Assembly (NCBI RefSeq): GCF_014805625.2
Contig: NW_023998455.1
Location: forward strand, 5,472,666 to 5,536,665
DNA: 64,000 nt
Direction of reading: 5' to 3'
Origin: Glossina fuscipes
Taxonomy: Eukaryota; Arthropoda; Insecta; Diptera; Glossinidae
Shown piece after piece: positions 39,587-53,384 of the stretch. The translations under genes and the position numbers were made by a program. A model generated the notes under the pieces. It searched no databases and was not told the origin of the DNA. It saw nothing but the letters and a program-made list of their open reading frames with translations. Position 1 is the stretch's first letter. Every line of letters begins with the position of its first letter.

Positions 39587-41990
39587 TACCATAAATAATT
39601 TAAAACAAGCAATAAATAATCAATTATTATTAATATTATCTTTCTTTATTTTGCGAGTCTTAGGACTCGGCCAGTTGGAAGGTCTTGTATTGATATCACG
39701 TATGGATCTACTAAAGCAGAGCATTCTTAGCAAAGATGTGAGTGTGTGAGAGCAACCCACCGGAGACAGTCTTGCGTCTTTGTTGTGATACTTCATTGAA
39801 ACTCTGGTGATTTGACTCCTTCAACAGTAAGGCAGTGGTTTAATTTAGCTCTCACTGGTAAAACATATGAGTAAAATATCAGTGCGACTTCCCTTACGGT
39901 TGCACTTGGAGCAGAGTTCTAAAGAATTCTTTTTGCAGTAAGTTTTCCATCATAAAGTTTACAAAAGTTCTAAGACGGCACTGTTCAAAATTGCTTATTA
40001 CAACGTCATTGGTTCAAGTAACTATCCGAAGCAATACAAGTTCGTAAGCCGATTAATATTATTCTTCTTATATTAATATATAATCGAATCGGTTTTTATT
40101 CCGGTTTTTTCTTTTCTTTCTAATATGAACTTCAAAACTTTCTAATCGGACAAATTCGAATATGTCGATAGCGGAACTGTCGTTGACAGGCACAATGGCA
40201 ACAATTCATATAAATTAAAAGTGACCATTGTTCGTCTCTTAATGCTGTCACTTATGCGATCATAAAACAAACACCTGAAGTCCATTTAGTTTCTCTTTTT
40301 TCCTTTTTTTTTTTTTTTTGGTTTTTTACGTTTTCCTCCACGTACCAATGACGAAGGGGAAGTAATAACGTAACAACGTTGTGAACATAGCAGTCGTAAA
40401 ACTACTCTTGTACGTTTCAATGCAAGGCTAGCACTAGCAGCGATATATTGCGAATACAATGCCAAAGAGAGACAATAAATTTCCTTCTTGCTAACACATA
40501 ACATACTATTTGTTGCGGAAATTGATTAAGGACTTTTTTGTGAACACACATTCACCAACATGTTCATAAAAAATGAACTAAACTCTATACGAAAAATGAG
40601 AAAAGTAAAATAAAAACGTAGTCCATAAAAAACAATTACTTTAACTGAACACGAAATGTGTATAAGTGCTGGCAATTTACCTTTTTCCGATTTCCAAACG
40701 AAACGCATGTAAGAAGAGGATGTAGGTGTATAAATGGGAAAATCCATACATACTTCACTTTACATTCATTCACTTTCGATAGGGTATTGGGAAACGGAAA
40801 GACGATTATAGTCATCTTATGATGTTTTTTCTTGAAATACTGATATGTTAACTTGCGGACAGGATAAACTTCTTAGACTGAACTTATTGATGGCCATGGT
40901 AAATATATGTACTCAAATTTAGATCATTAGTTAGTTAAAAATACATTTATATATATATACATGTATATATATGTATATATATATTAATTTTTGTTTTTAG
41001 GACTTATTGCTTCTTCAATGCTTCGGATTTAGTAAAAGATAAAATTTTTTTCAAATGCGCTTACTCTCAAAATTAATTAATTAAATTTGCAGAAGCAGAA
41101 TTTTACTTGGATCAAGAATGCATTTCATGTGTGTGGATGAATTCGCTATGTGTTCTCCTAAGCTTTACAAGCTGAATAAGAAAATTAATGTGCTTCCTAT
41201 ATATCTATTCTCAATACATTCTGATAATTAGTGCGAATGAATATAGAGAGTCTATTGGCCTTCAGCCTTGTGCTGAATCCCAAGTTCTGCTTTATTGATG
41301 TGGATACAGAAAAACACAGCATAGAAGAGACTGCAATCGGGAGAGATTTCTAGCGTAAAGCGAAGATCATCCTCTGAGTTGTTTTTGCTGGAGACGGACG
41401 GACTTGCACGAGTCAGGATTAAAATTTTTTAAACTCCAAGTTACCTTAATCGTTTCCGTATGATCGGTTGCATTTTTTCAGGTTAAAACAAAGTGAAGTA
41501 AATACTGGTTATTAACATTCATCTCTACACTTCGATACACACTGAGCAATGTTGTAAAGACATGGAACTTGTACCATACAAACACTACTATTTAAGTAAT
41601 CTGCAGCAAGTTTCAATGGACAGAATTTATTAATACGCGCCATAGATAATATATTTAATAATGAACAAGTAAAAGAGATTATAGTAGGCCACAGCCTATC
41701 ATCAAATGGCGGACTTTTCAAAATGGGGATTTATAAAAGGAGTGCTCAAATAAGTGGGCCGATCTTAATCATTTGCAAAAGAGGTCATCCTTGGGCCAAA
41801 TGACGCCGCTGCGCCAAGTTTCTTCAAAATATCTGAAAACAAGTGTACAAGATGGATAGGGGGGCCGACAAGCTTAGATCGATCCAGAATCACTTTCGTT
41901 ATAACAAAAGATGATTCTATCTCAAGTTCTTTTCGGGGCTACATACAGAAGTAGTGAAGGACGCTTAATGTTCACGTTAAAGTAGAGGAA
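39587..41990. other. Gene-free stretch
   Basis: AT-rich noncoding sequence, with an alternating TA/CA tract near 40945-40985. No gene seen. Confidence 0.5.
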
Positions 41991-42075
41991 TTTTTTTTTT
42001 TTTTTGGGTTTTGCTGATATCTCGAATCGAACCTGCTGACTGAAGTTACTTAACCTAGGCGACGTTTGTTATATT
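41991..42075 (-). mobile_element. Possible SINE-like fragment with poly-A tail
   Basis: On the minus strand a perfect B-box-like GGTTCGATTC (42024-42033) lies after a TCGCCTAGGTTAA segment. It is followed within about 30 bp by an A15 tail (41991-42005). No convincing A box is seen, so this is tentative. Confidence 0.3.
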
Positions 42076-42854
42076 CTTAAGCTCAAATGTAGGCAATTGA
42101 AAATCTATCTTAAAAAAAGAAAAAGAAAAACTAAAAAACCATTTGTACTTCTATTTATTCGTCTAATGCTTGTCAATTTCACTTTACATTTTTTATATTA
42201 TTTTTCCTTGTACGTAACCTCCCCACCCTAGTAAGTCGATTTGCCAGGAGTTAGATATCGCATTGAAAACTGAATGTGATATTTACCGTTTGTATTATGC
42301 GGTTTGCCCTCGAGAGTGCTTAAAGTAAATTTAACAAATTACCACCTACTTATACACGAATATATTCCTTTTCACTGACATTATGTTGTGATTTTTTCTC
42401 TAACTGCCAGTATTTGTGACATTTGTATGTGAAGTATATAATTTTTTTGTAACATACCGTTTGGCATAAATTAGTGGATTTACGTGTTACCGACACATTC
42501 AGTGGAGGGAGGGAAGAGGAGAAGAAATTAGATATGCACCCCAGTACAATGAAAAGTCAAACGCTTAAAATGTCTTGAACAGTTATTTTGTCCTTGCTGG
42601 AGCAAAAAAAAAAAAAAAAAAAAAAATAGGCATAAAAATAGCTTTCTTTGGTGATTTCAAATGTAAAAATAATATTTACTTTTTTATGGTATGTGTGAAA
42701 TAAATTTTCTACAGATTTAATGTATTTTAAAAGAATTACCAGAGACTCAATTCCGAATTCAATGATAAATATGTATCAACTCGTGAAATTTTACAAAACA
42801 TACAAGATTTTTTCTAGATTTGGATTGGATTTTCTAGTAATTAATTGGACACAA

Positions 42855-42885
<31 letters not shown>

Positions 42886-42959
42886 CCTCCATTTTACTTA
42901 AACGTAAAGAGGACGCATGGGCGTTTTATTAAAAATAAATTTAAAGTTCAACATAACTT
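42076..42959. other. Gene-free stretch
   Basis: Holds an A24 run near 42604 and an (ATG)n microsatellite at 42855-42882. Confidence 0.6.
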
Positions 42960-43640
42960 GGTGTTTGTCTTGGTGTTTATAAATGACTTTAAACTTTTCT
43001 ACTGCTCGAGTGATAGTCAAGCCCACGTCTGTCTTCAGGAGGGCCTATACCATTTTTACAAACACTGCTTTAATAATTTAATGTTAATGTTAATATATAA
43101 ATAATATGCGAATTGATAAACCAGTTTCAATTACTGACCTCGGAGTCCTGTTTGATAAAAAACCATCCTCCAATGCATACAATAAATATTGCCTTCAATA
43201 AGTCAAAGAGCACATTGGCCTTTATCAAGCGTTGGGCCAAAGAAATTCGTGATCCTTGCACAAGCCAGTCGCTGTATATATTACTAGTGAGTCCTTTGCT
43301 GGAATATTGTTTGCGATATTTACCCTCAATCCGTATAAAAACAATTTTTACTGCTCTCTTTATTGTCTTTGCTCTGAAATCGTAATAAGCGCCTTACGCA
43401 CCCTAAAGGAATCGTTTAGTGCTTGTAAAGTAACCCACCCTTGAAGGTGCTATCAGAACATTGTGGAACCAACGCTCTGAGAACTATAACTTGATCGACA
43501 TTGGCGTGAGTGCTTCTATTGTAAAGTCAAAGATTGGTGAACTCGTGAATACTCTGTAATCTGGGAGCTTATCCCCTGTGGTTGATGATCAGCTGAACCA
43601 TCGCCATAAAAAGAAAAACTTAAAGTTGAAATTGAATTTA
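42960..43640 (+). mobile_element. Decayed non-LTR retrotransposon, 3' part of reverse transcriptase
   Basis: The + strand frames show the RT region after the catalytic motif: FKLFYCSSDSQAHVCLQEGL (about 42985-43045), then DLGVLFDKK (about 43138-43160), then NKSKSTLAFIKRWAKE and VSPLLEYC (43205-43310). The sequence ends in a short A/T-rich tail near 43640. Frames shift repeatedly. It is the same class as the minus-strand piece at 20.3 kb but covers a more 3' region. Confidence 0.8.
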
Positions 43641-46600
43641 AAATAAATATAATAATGAAAATCATTTTTGATCTTCTTCTCCAGATCTTTAAACATTTTT
43701 TACTAAGTACATGTTTTGAACCTTCTAGGGCAAGAGGGGAAAAATTTCATTAACCACAAAAACCTTTTTCCTTCAAATTTCCATATTTTCCCGGTAGAGA
43801 TCATATGTTACCGCACTATGAGCATCTCCTGAGAAGCGAAAGCTTAATGTTTTACCCTTCGATCTCTAACTACTCCAATACACTAAGACACATCTTTGGA
43901 AACTATTTGCATTTACGAGCAAAAATATGTTATTGTAGTTTCATCAAGAGGACTGTTGAGGAGATATGAGGCTGAGACCGATGCGAAGGCGCTTCTGCCA
44001 AAAAATTGAAACTTTGGGATAAAAGTCCTGGTCTGGATGAATTTCGCTATTAACTTTATATATTCTCGTCGCCTCCTTCGTTATTTCGCAACGCGTGAGG
44101 CGTAAAATGTGCTCCCTTCTCTTTGGCAAATGCAGCAAAACACGTACCTTCGTATATAAAATAGGCGAGCGAATAAACATTAAACATTTGAATATGGAAG
44201 GGTATCGTTATAGCCCTTTGATTGCATCCTCATAGAAAAAAAATGTGAAAATAATGTGATAGTGAAGCAGGTCGAAAGGTGTTGCCTAAAATAAAAAAAA
44301 AAATAGCAAACGCTGTTCCCTTGACCTAAATTGGAAAAGTGCATCGTTTGATCCTCGCATTGCATAGAGATCTCTGCGGGTAACTACAAATTTTAAAATC
44401 ATTTGGTTTGTGTATACAGTAAAGTTCGAATGACGTTGACGGCATTGTATAAGTTATCTGAGGCAATCATATTAACGCCCAACTTTTAGTAGAGCTTCAG
44501 ATAGAAAGCCATGAATTCATCTGACGTACGCGTTATGGGGTTTCTAATGGTTAAGATTGAATGGTTACTCATTTCATTCACTTACATGTACACATGAAAA
44601 CTAAATGACATATAAAGTCGATATCAAACATTAAGGTCGATTGTGAACGAAATTTTTGATTGTGTTTATCATAATTGTTTTTCTTTTCATTGTGTTAAAT
44701 TTAATGAATTTAAGACATGATCCGCGATCATTATTTAGTTAGCTATTAGATAAAACATCAAAAGCATAAAAAAAGTATGAAAAATGTAGATAGATTTGAT
44801 TTTGGTTGTTTCGTTTGTTTACAACTTGTTGCTTACACGGCAAATTTTGTTGTTGCTGTTGTTATATTTTTAAAAATAACTTTATCTTGATTTCGAAAAT
44901 ATTTTCTTTATTATAAAATTCTGGTAATTAAAACATGTAAAATAGTTTATTAACGAAGTTCGATTGAAGGCGTATCTCTTTTAAAGGGTTAACAGACATT
45001 TTTTATCGCAGCATTATTTTTTGCCTTCATTTGGTTACTTTTCACGCAGCAGTGAAGTTGACAACTCAAGGCAAGCATAACGACATCTTCGGAGACGGTT
45101 GTATGAGAAAATATATTGCTGGTCGAGCTTATAGTGGAAACGAATCGTAAGAAGGCAAAGTTTTCCTGACCATAATTTGCCCGGAGAAGCTTTAATTAGG
45201 AAATGCCGCGGAGGCCAAAGTCTTCAAAACAGATTTTCGGCATACGAATTAGAATTTGGAAAACGCTTAGATTTCAAGGGCGTTGTTAGCCCAAAACTTA
45301 AGGGACAGATTTTATCTGTCCTATGTTTTAACAGCAAAGCTTTAACTGCTTGCTACACATAGTTTGGGTAATGGGCAACATTATTGTGCTCAAATTCCAA
45401 GATATGAAGACTTGAATTTTAGATATTCTACAGGTCCCAGTATCGATGGAAAAAGCTTCCTTGGACCGGTTTTCGGCCGGAAAGATCTTGCTAAACACAA
45501 CTATGGAAATCAATATATTAACTCCCCGACAATTAATGGAAGCAAAGAGTTAAGCGTAAATGCCTTTGTATTTATTTACATCACCTTGCAATCGTTTCGT
45601 TTATATTTATTAGAAAACCAAATAGTGTTAATTAATTTATGTTCACGTAATTCATTTGCTGTCACTTCTTATGTTACCGTTGTTTGTAACTTTTTATTAT
45701 TCTATTTGTTTACCTAATCGTTGGCAACATTTAAACCTTCGAAGCTATTTGCAAAGCTTCAAAGTCTCTTAGAAGAAGAGAGAGAGAGGAAGAAATAAGA
45801 AAAAAAGGAAAGAGAAAAGAAGAGAATCATCCTAGACTAAGAAATAATTTACATATAAATTCAATAAATTTTCACTGGCATGTATATACTAATCTGTCAT
45901 GTTGTGTAAGCTACTGATTTACACCAGCCCACCGAAAACCCCAAGACAATTGTGCCTTAAAACGCATGAACATATACTGCAGATAATCAGAGTTGGTAAT
46001 GAAAACGGGGCTGCTCCTCTATTCTGCCTTATATCTGCCACATATAAGAACTTTTATAATATGCACGCACATCTCGAAATGTGATTGAACACAACAAGTA
46101 CATCGCGTCTTGCATGCGTGTATGTCGTTACTGCTATTGCTACAGAATACTGATTCGACAACCTACGAGCACTTCTACATACACGCACAGTTTTATAAAT
46201 AAATTTTATTCTTAACCACATTTAAACACATTTTGTTGTTTTGTTTCGTCTTTTTTTTTTTTTGTTTTTTTCTTGCGTTCAACAATTCAACAACAACAGA
46301 ATATGGGCTGACTGTAGAGTAGTAATACGTAGTATTTACTTCAATTGGTTGTATAAATAAAAGTTCATTAGCAGGATTCAACTGCTTCACTATTATTTTA
46401 ATAGTGTTTGACTTCGACTTACCTAGAGAGACGATTGCAGCAATCTTTCGTTGTTATTATAAATTTTATTTGAAAAGTTGTTGTTCTATCTGCAATCTTT
46501 CTTTACCACGCCCTTGTCAATGGTTACAAAAGAGATTTGCATTTATTCTAAAATCGCTCTGTCATATTAGTTTGATCACTGGCTGCTAGTTGACCTGAAT

Positions 46601-46740
46601 TGGCTGCATACTCAGGTTATCTCATATTCTGAATATTAATCGAACATCCTTCAGTCTCTTGGGCTTTCTTTCCATTTCGATTCTTTTAGAAGAATCAGGC
46701 TTTGGTGCGACATGGTCTATTGCAACAAGCGTTGAAACAC
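43641..46740. other. Gene-free stretch
   Basis: Short ORFs such as 45177-45362 and 45364-45717 (+) lie close together and read as protein-like in part, but I recognise no family. This may be another decayed element. Confidence 0.4.
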
Positions 46741-46876
46741 AATCCGCCTGAGGCAAGAGTCTGGACTAGCAACTCAATGGTCGGTAGGTTCAAATTTCAA
46801 GTGCGGTAGAGTTTTTAGTCTTAAAATGTGTTCTCTGGCTAAATTTATATGATAATGATAATAATAGTAATAATAA
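46741..46876 (+). mobile_element. tRNA-derived SINE, internally deleted copy
   Basis: Matches the element at 39393 in the head (GACTAGCAACTCAATGGTCG), GTGCGGTAGAG, and the CTCTGGCTAAATTTAT end with a (ATA/ATG)n tail. It lacks about 11 bp spanning the A box and about 40 bp of the body, so it could not be transcribed from its own promoter. Confidence 0.75.
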
Positions 46877-48691
46877 GCTATACAACGTTCAAAGCGAGGA
46901 ATTTTTTACTTAGGGATAGCTGGATGATCCTCAAAACGTCTATAAGAAACGAGTAATAGTTTAAGGAAAATTCAATATTAAAAGTCATCCACAGATACTT
47001 ATTTAACTCAACTATTTCTTCCAATAATGCATAAATATCACTGGGAGCAGTAATAATCTCTGTTCAGTGTTTTAAGTTAATGGATCAATCGATCGAATAT
47101 CGATTTATTAATTAGAAAAAAAAGTAACAAAATACCTGCGTTATGCTGCACGTTGAGTGCATTAGTATTTGAGTGAGTGAGTAATTGTAAAAGAATTGAT
47201 TGTGATTGCAGTGGTGGTGCCCAAGTAATGCCTAAAAATTACAACCACTTTAGAAATTATGAGGAATGCAAAGAGAAGTTCCGCATAGCTCTTATGACTG
47301 ACGACTATCCGTAATGAGAACCGTCTTGCGGTTACTTTCCCGAGAAGGATTTGTGCCTTGAAGGATATTTCTAGCTTCAAGAGTAGGATGTAATTAATCT
47401 GGACTTCACTCTTGGGATTCGTCAAAGCATAGGCAGAGGACAGATTGCCATTTTTGAATGTAATAAATTGCAATCTGTTAACTGATCAGATATATAATAA
47501 TAATTTTAGATTAAGAATGAACAGCATGGAGGGGAGGTGAGCCTTAATAAATTTATTGCTAATTGTATCCTAGTGGAGATAAGCCTGAATATATTTATCG
47601 CAAGGAGTATGTTACCTATAGTAGGACATGTACTTCGCAAATTTTAATGGTATAAAAAAGGTTATGTGAAAAGGGGAATTTTTGAACCTCTCTAATCCAC
47701 TCGCATATGTATTAACGCAGTTAAGTAGATATAAGATTTGTAAGACTATAAATTTGAAATAAGGAAATGCTTAAGTTTATTGTCGTTGTGCTTAAGGCGA
47801 TATTTACAATCTATTTGCGTATGCATTGCAAACTACTCATCTTAGTGGAAGAAGTTGATGATGCATACGCAGGGCTATACGTACACATATGCTATGGTAT
47901 ATGTACGAGCAATATAATATATCTATATAAGATATATATATATATATAAGATATATATTTAAAAAGATTTAATAGCATTTCATTCATTCATATGTATATG
48001 ATTTGATTGTTCGTTAAAAAGGATGTTTCAACGATTGCTACAAGTTTAGCCCGGTGTTAAACATCCTCGAATGCTTGCTACAATACAATAATGGAAGAGT
48101 GCAGACACGCATGCGAGTAACGAGTACATGAATAAATGAGTGATTTTAAAAAGTAAATATTGGGTTTTGCTGGATTCAGTCGGTGTTCTTAAATATTGTA
48201 TTTTGATTAGAAATTTATTTCACTTTTCTCACTGATTTACTATTGTATATTGATTGTATAATAGCTGAACGGAAAGAATAAGTGTTATTGTAGCTCTAAT
48301 TACTTATTCGTAGTCATAAGTTTTTTGTAATAAGTAAAAAAGAGTAAAAAATAAAATAAAACCATTTTTCATTTTCCCTCCAAAATTTTGTAAGTGATTA
48401 AGTTTTTATCGCAAACGACCTGACCAAATGTTGTAATTAACCTCAGACCCCCATTATATCGTATATATGCATGTAAAGTACCGCAACATAACCACAACCA
48501 CAACCAAAACCACAATCATAACCACAAGCTCAATCGCAACATTCATGGAAAGTATGCGAAACACTCACACACTCTTTTTCGAAATAAGCAATTTTTGTTT
48601 GTGTAAATGTGCACGACATTCGGCATGTTTTGGTAAATCTTGAATTATTATTTGTTCACACTTTGATATGAAGCTTAAAACCATAGACATG

Positions 48692-48728
<37 letters not shown>

Positions 48729-50091
48729 TTTTGGTTTATTTTCAATTTATGGTTTCGTAAAAAAAAAAAAGGATCCAACCAACAACACACAAAACATAAA
48801 ATTGTAAATGTTAATTAAAAGGGTTTAGTATTTTTTTTTTTCTTTTTTTTTGTTTTCCTTCTCCCCAGTAAAAAATCATTGGCTTCGGTAGATGGGGAGA
48901 ATGTGTGGCATTGGTGATTATAAAAGTTATTCCGATGCTCGCACACATATTAAAATAATTTGCATATGAATTTTGATTTTGGTCTTTACATTTCCTGTCT
49001 TCGTGTCCTTAGGCGCAATAACGTGACAACATTAATAATTTCGAAAATTATTAGCCTCCGCAACGCTTTAAAGCCTATCCTAGTTTAGTTCGCTTAGTTC
49101 TGACGATAGATGGGGATGTGGGGTGGCTTGGTCGTACCACCATTAAAAACTCTTATGACCTTTTTGCGACAAATCACATACACGCTCACCTACGCTATTA
49201 AGAGGATTTTATAGTAAATTTAACGGTTTTCCGTTTGTTTAACTTTTCCGGTTTCCAGTTCTCTTTCCTTCCCTGGACGTTCTGTGACGTTCAGCTTTTC
49301 TTCTTCTAAACAGCTAAACTTTATCACTTTGCTACATACATGTATAAATACACTAATGTTGTGTTGTATGTTTGTTTACACGATATAAAGGATATTGAAA
49401 GTTAACGCGACACTTAATGTGTTCCGTTTTTCTTGTCATTGCTCTTGTTGTAGTTAGCTTGTAGCTTGGGTTGTGATTCTCTAATTACACATAGTGAGAT
49501 ATCCTTTGACAGGGTATGTCCTGAAAGTCTTGTTTATTTTTGTTAGTTTCTCCTAACACAACAAACTTCTTTTGCATACAAATGAAGATATCCTTAGTGG
49601 AAGAGTAAAGCGATTATTAACGGATACGGTTGTTAGGTTATGGGGTTTGCGAATAATAAGCAAAGTTTAATTTTGCATAAATGATTTAACAAACAATGCA
49701 GGAAACTCTCTTGGCCTGCTGGAGGTAGTTTTTGATAAAGATCACATCAATCCTATAGGAGAAGTCATTTCCTTGCTAATATTTCAGAGCCCATGAGGCA
49801 TGATTAGTGTTTCCAATTGTTTAATGACGGGGGTGGTTAGGATATTTGTCCTATAATTCGATTTCTGCCATATTTATATTCTGCTACTTCCTGGTAAATA
49901 TTGGAAAAAATTGCCTTTATGGGTAAGACGAAGGATTGGGAGGTTCCTTGACACGTGATTCTCAAAATCGTTTTAATTGTAGTCCAAGCAGGTTTGTCGG
50001 GCTGTCTTTCCTCATGTAGCTCATTCATAAGTGAATGAAGCAATGAAGCCAATCAAGGGCGCTTTTGTTTGGCGATCGTCCTCTTGCTGTG
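46877..50091. other. Gene-free stretch with simple repeats
   Basis: Holds TA-rich tracts at 47938-47960 and (TA)n at 48695-48724, and an imperfect CAACCA-type repeat at 48484-48540. ORFs of 103 and 71 codons (minus) have no support. Confidence 0.5.
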
Positions 50092-50553
50092 TTCCTGCTT
50101 GTCCGCCTCTTTCTTTTCCCTTTTTCCTATTTCAAATTTCTTGACTCTCTTTTTTCGTTTACTTTTTCTTTTCTTCTTCTTTCCTTCTCTTTTCTTTTCT
50201 TTTGTTTTCTTTACTTTTCTTCTTCTTTTCTTTCGTTTTTTATCCTTTTCTTTTCTCCTTATTATTCTCCTTATTTTACTTTATTTTTTTTTTTCTTCTT
50301 TTTTCGTTTCTTTTGCTTGGCTTTTCTTTACTTTACTTTCCCTCTTTTATTTTCTTTTCTTTCGTATTCTTCTCGCTCTATTTCCTCTTTTTGCTCCCTT
50401 TCTCGTTACTCTCTTTGTGTTTCTTTTCGTTCGTTGTTTCCTTTTCCACCTCTTGTTCTTCTTTCTATTTGATCTCACTCTTCTTCATCACTCTTCCTTT
50501 TCTTTTTATTACATGTTTTCTTTTCCGTTTCCTTTTCCTTTCTTCATTAAATT
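50092..50553 (+). repeat. Long polypyrimidine tract
   Basis: About 460 bp almost entirely T and C on the + strand, built of TTTTC/TTTCT/TTCTTC words without one fixed unit. The strong strand bias yields long Phe/Ser/Leu ORFs in several frames, which are artefacts. It has potential for triplex structure. Confidence 0.85.
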
Positions 50554-51593
50554 AGAAAACGGATTTTAGGCGCTTTGAGGCAAAGTACATGAAGATAGGT
50601 GAAGCAGTTGAAACAGTTGAAGAAAACTTAAAATCTGAGAAATAAAAGCATTGGCAGATTTTTGGTCATGTTCTAGTATTAAATAACGTTAACCATATTA
50701 AATGATGCTTGGATTTGCTAGCTTTAGTCAGGACTAGTATGCGTTTCAAGAAAGTGAGAAAAATTAAAAAGTTTTGGGAAAACATATTGCGTAGGATAAA
50801 GTTGCTTTTTAATGCTTTGACTGCTGAAGTATTGAAAGTCAGAAAGCAAATTAAACTAGTGTACGGAGACTTTGAAGTTTCAGTTAAATTCTAAACCATT
50901 TCTTCCATCAATGCCTATACATATAAGGAATGAAAACATTATATGTCCAGATGGAAGGGAGCGAATAAACTAATTGAATTATTACTTCTGACGGTCGAGA
51001 ATAGTGAGGAGAGGAGTAGACCGCAAGAAGAAAAAAATACGACAATCAATGCTTGAATGTATGTTGGGTTGTGACAAGTATCAGTGACTCAGTGGCATAA
51101 CAGTCCAGCAGTCCAGATGGACGTACGTAGAAGAGAAGGGAATGAATGATAAACACTGTGTTAAACAATGTTGTTTACTTTCGTAGAGATTTACTTGAAC
51201 ATCGGATTTGTGTGGTGGTAAAAAAACCCTTTAGGCGATTCTGTGGTTTTTTCTTTTTTTCTGAGTCTTAAAAAAACCAACAAACAAACTACAACATCGT
51301 CCTACGATTTCTAGGTCTCTTCTCCTGTAAATTTCTATTTACTTTATTTTATTATATATATATTGAATGCTCAGGCTGACTCACTCTCTCACACGAAGGA
51401 ACGCAGATATGATTTCATGGCAAACAAGAGGGTGTTGATTTCTAAACTGACGTTTCAGCCCATTTTATCCGATACAAAATACAACGCCATGTGTTTTGTT
51501 CTGGTTGTGTGTTTCGTTTAAGCGCACTCAGCTCTCTCTCCCTCTTCTTCATACCACGCTACGCAGAGAAATTGACTTGGAGATTGGTTATTC

Positions 51594-51628
<35 letters not shown>

Positions 51629-52445
51629 TGTGTTACGTCTGCTGATGTTGTCGTCGTTGCCATTACATTGTTGTTATTGTTGTTATTTTAATTTTCATGG
51701 CTTATGGCTTATGGACACGTATTGTTCTTGTAAATCATTGATTAATTTTCAGGGTTTTTGGGGATCTATTGTAAATAAATATGTGTAGATGTGGGATTCA
51801 ACTTTTTGAATACATTTAGATATGGAAAACTTTTCCAGTCAACTTTGTTTGGTTAAATTATGGTTGCATAAAGGGCTGTGTTTTCATTTTCGTTTTCGTT
51901 TTTTCTCTTTCTCGAAGAGGGAAATTTGCATGCGATACCAAAAAGGAGTAGAAAGAGATTGAGACAGGTAAACGATAGTGTTGTTACCATCATCAGCCTT
52001 AAGGTCACATAGTAATTATTTGGATATGTAAACTTGATAACATTTGTAAAGGTTATTAAGACATTGTATGATGCAGTGTAATGTAGTCTACTTTAAGCAT
52101 AGGATTTTTCCTTTTTTTTTTTTTTTTAGCAAAAACATTGTCTGCTTTTAGTCGTTTCATTAAAATCGTTAAAGGAATATATATATACCCTAAGGTGCTT
52201 GAAAATATGAAATTTTCTTGCGTAAAAGTCATTTCCTTTAACAAGTTTTTCAAACACTTCTCAAATTTCTTTTGTTAATTTTTTAATACTTGCAAAATTT
52301 CTTAATAGTTGTTTAGCATCAACTTGGTATAAGGTAGTCAGTCATGTTTGCATATATTTTTTAATGAGTCTCATGCATATTTAATTCTCTCCGCCTCTCA
52401 TACCCACCTATCTTGTATACTCAAACTAATTGGGTCGCTCATTAT

Positions 52446-52493
<48 letters not shown>

Positions 52494-53384
52494 GCTATCT
52501 TTATTTTTTAATAGCTCGCATCATACGTACACATATCAACACTTTAGTTGGTGATGCGTTAATATTTTTATTTCCACATAGATGTATACTTGACAACTTC
52601 CCAAATTTCTCCTTCAAGTTTCCTATCACTCATCTTTGTCGTTTTCTCTTTCGTCCCCTCTCGCCTTGATTTCTCGCCATGCAACAATATACACCTACGA
52701 CGAGTGCTCGTCGTTACTTACTACATTGGTTTGGGGCAATGAGATTTTATGAGCTAAAAAGCACTTTATACTTGCATTGCCAGCGCACATAGAAGCCATT
52801 AAGGCTAAGTGATTTTTTGTTGTCGTTCGTTGTTCTACTTATTTTCAACTCATATTATTTTTTTTATTTTTTTGTTTTTTTGTGTTTTTCATCTTTTTCG
52901 TTTTCTTATTCCTTTTCTTCCCTTTATTATTATTTTTATTTTTGTTATTATTGTCTTATTATATTGTTTTAGCACATTATTATAAAGTGTTTTGTGTGGT
53001 AATTTGTGCATCCACCTGTATTGTTTAGTATTGAGTTTTGATGCTGCGGTTTGTTGCTTTTATTTCTATTGTTGTTGTTTTTTTCTTATTATTATTATTG
53101 TTGATGAAACATAATGGTTGGTTTAAAATGCATTTTTGCTGTCATGTATACATTATTCATATTTCTTTTCTTTTTTTTTCCTTATTAAGGACTTGAATTA
53201 ATTGTGCGGAAGGATTAAAGTGATTAACTTTGAAATACTTTAAGATGCTATGCTCTTGATTTAAAATGCTTTTAAACACATCAATTATAAATCTGTCAAT
53301 AACCGTATAACTCTCCGATAAGTGTATTTTTCTTATATGATGTAATTCTTATACTCATCACAGAAGGACGATCACTTTGTCAAA
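50554..53384. other. Gene-free stretch with simple repeats
   Basis: Holds (TGC)n-like repeats at 51594-51627 and (CT)n at 52450-52492. No supported gene. Confidence 0.5.

Noticed and set aside
44180..45717. Cluster of short protein-like ORFs (for example 45364-45717)
   Set aside because: No domain, splice pattern or repeated family recognised; left as gene-free.
50065..50569. Three overlapping Phe/Ser/Leu-rich ORFs, up to 166 aa
   Set aside because: A polypyrimidine strand has almost no stop codons, so open frames are expected by composition.
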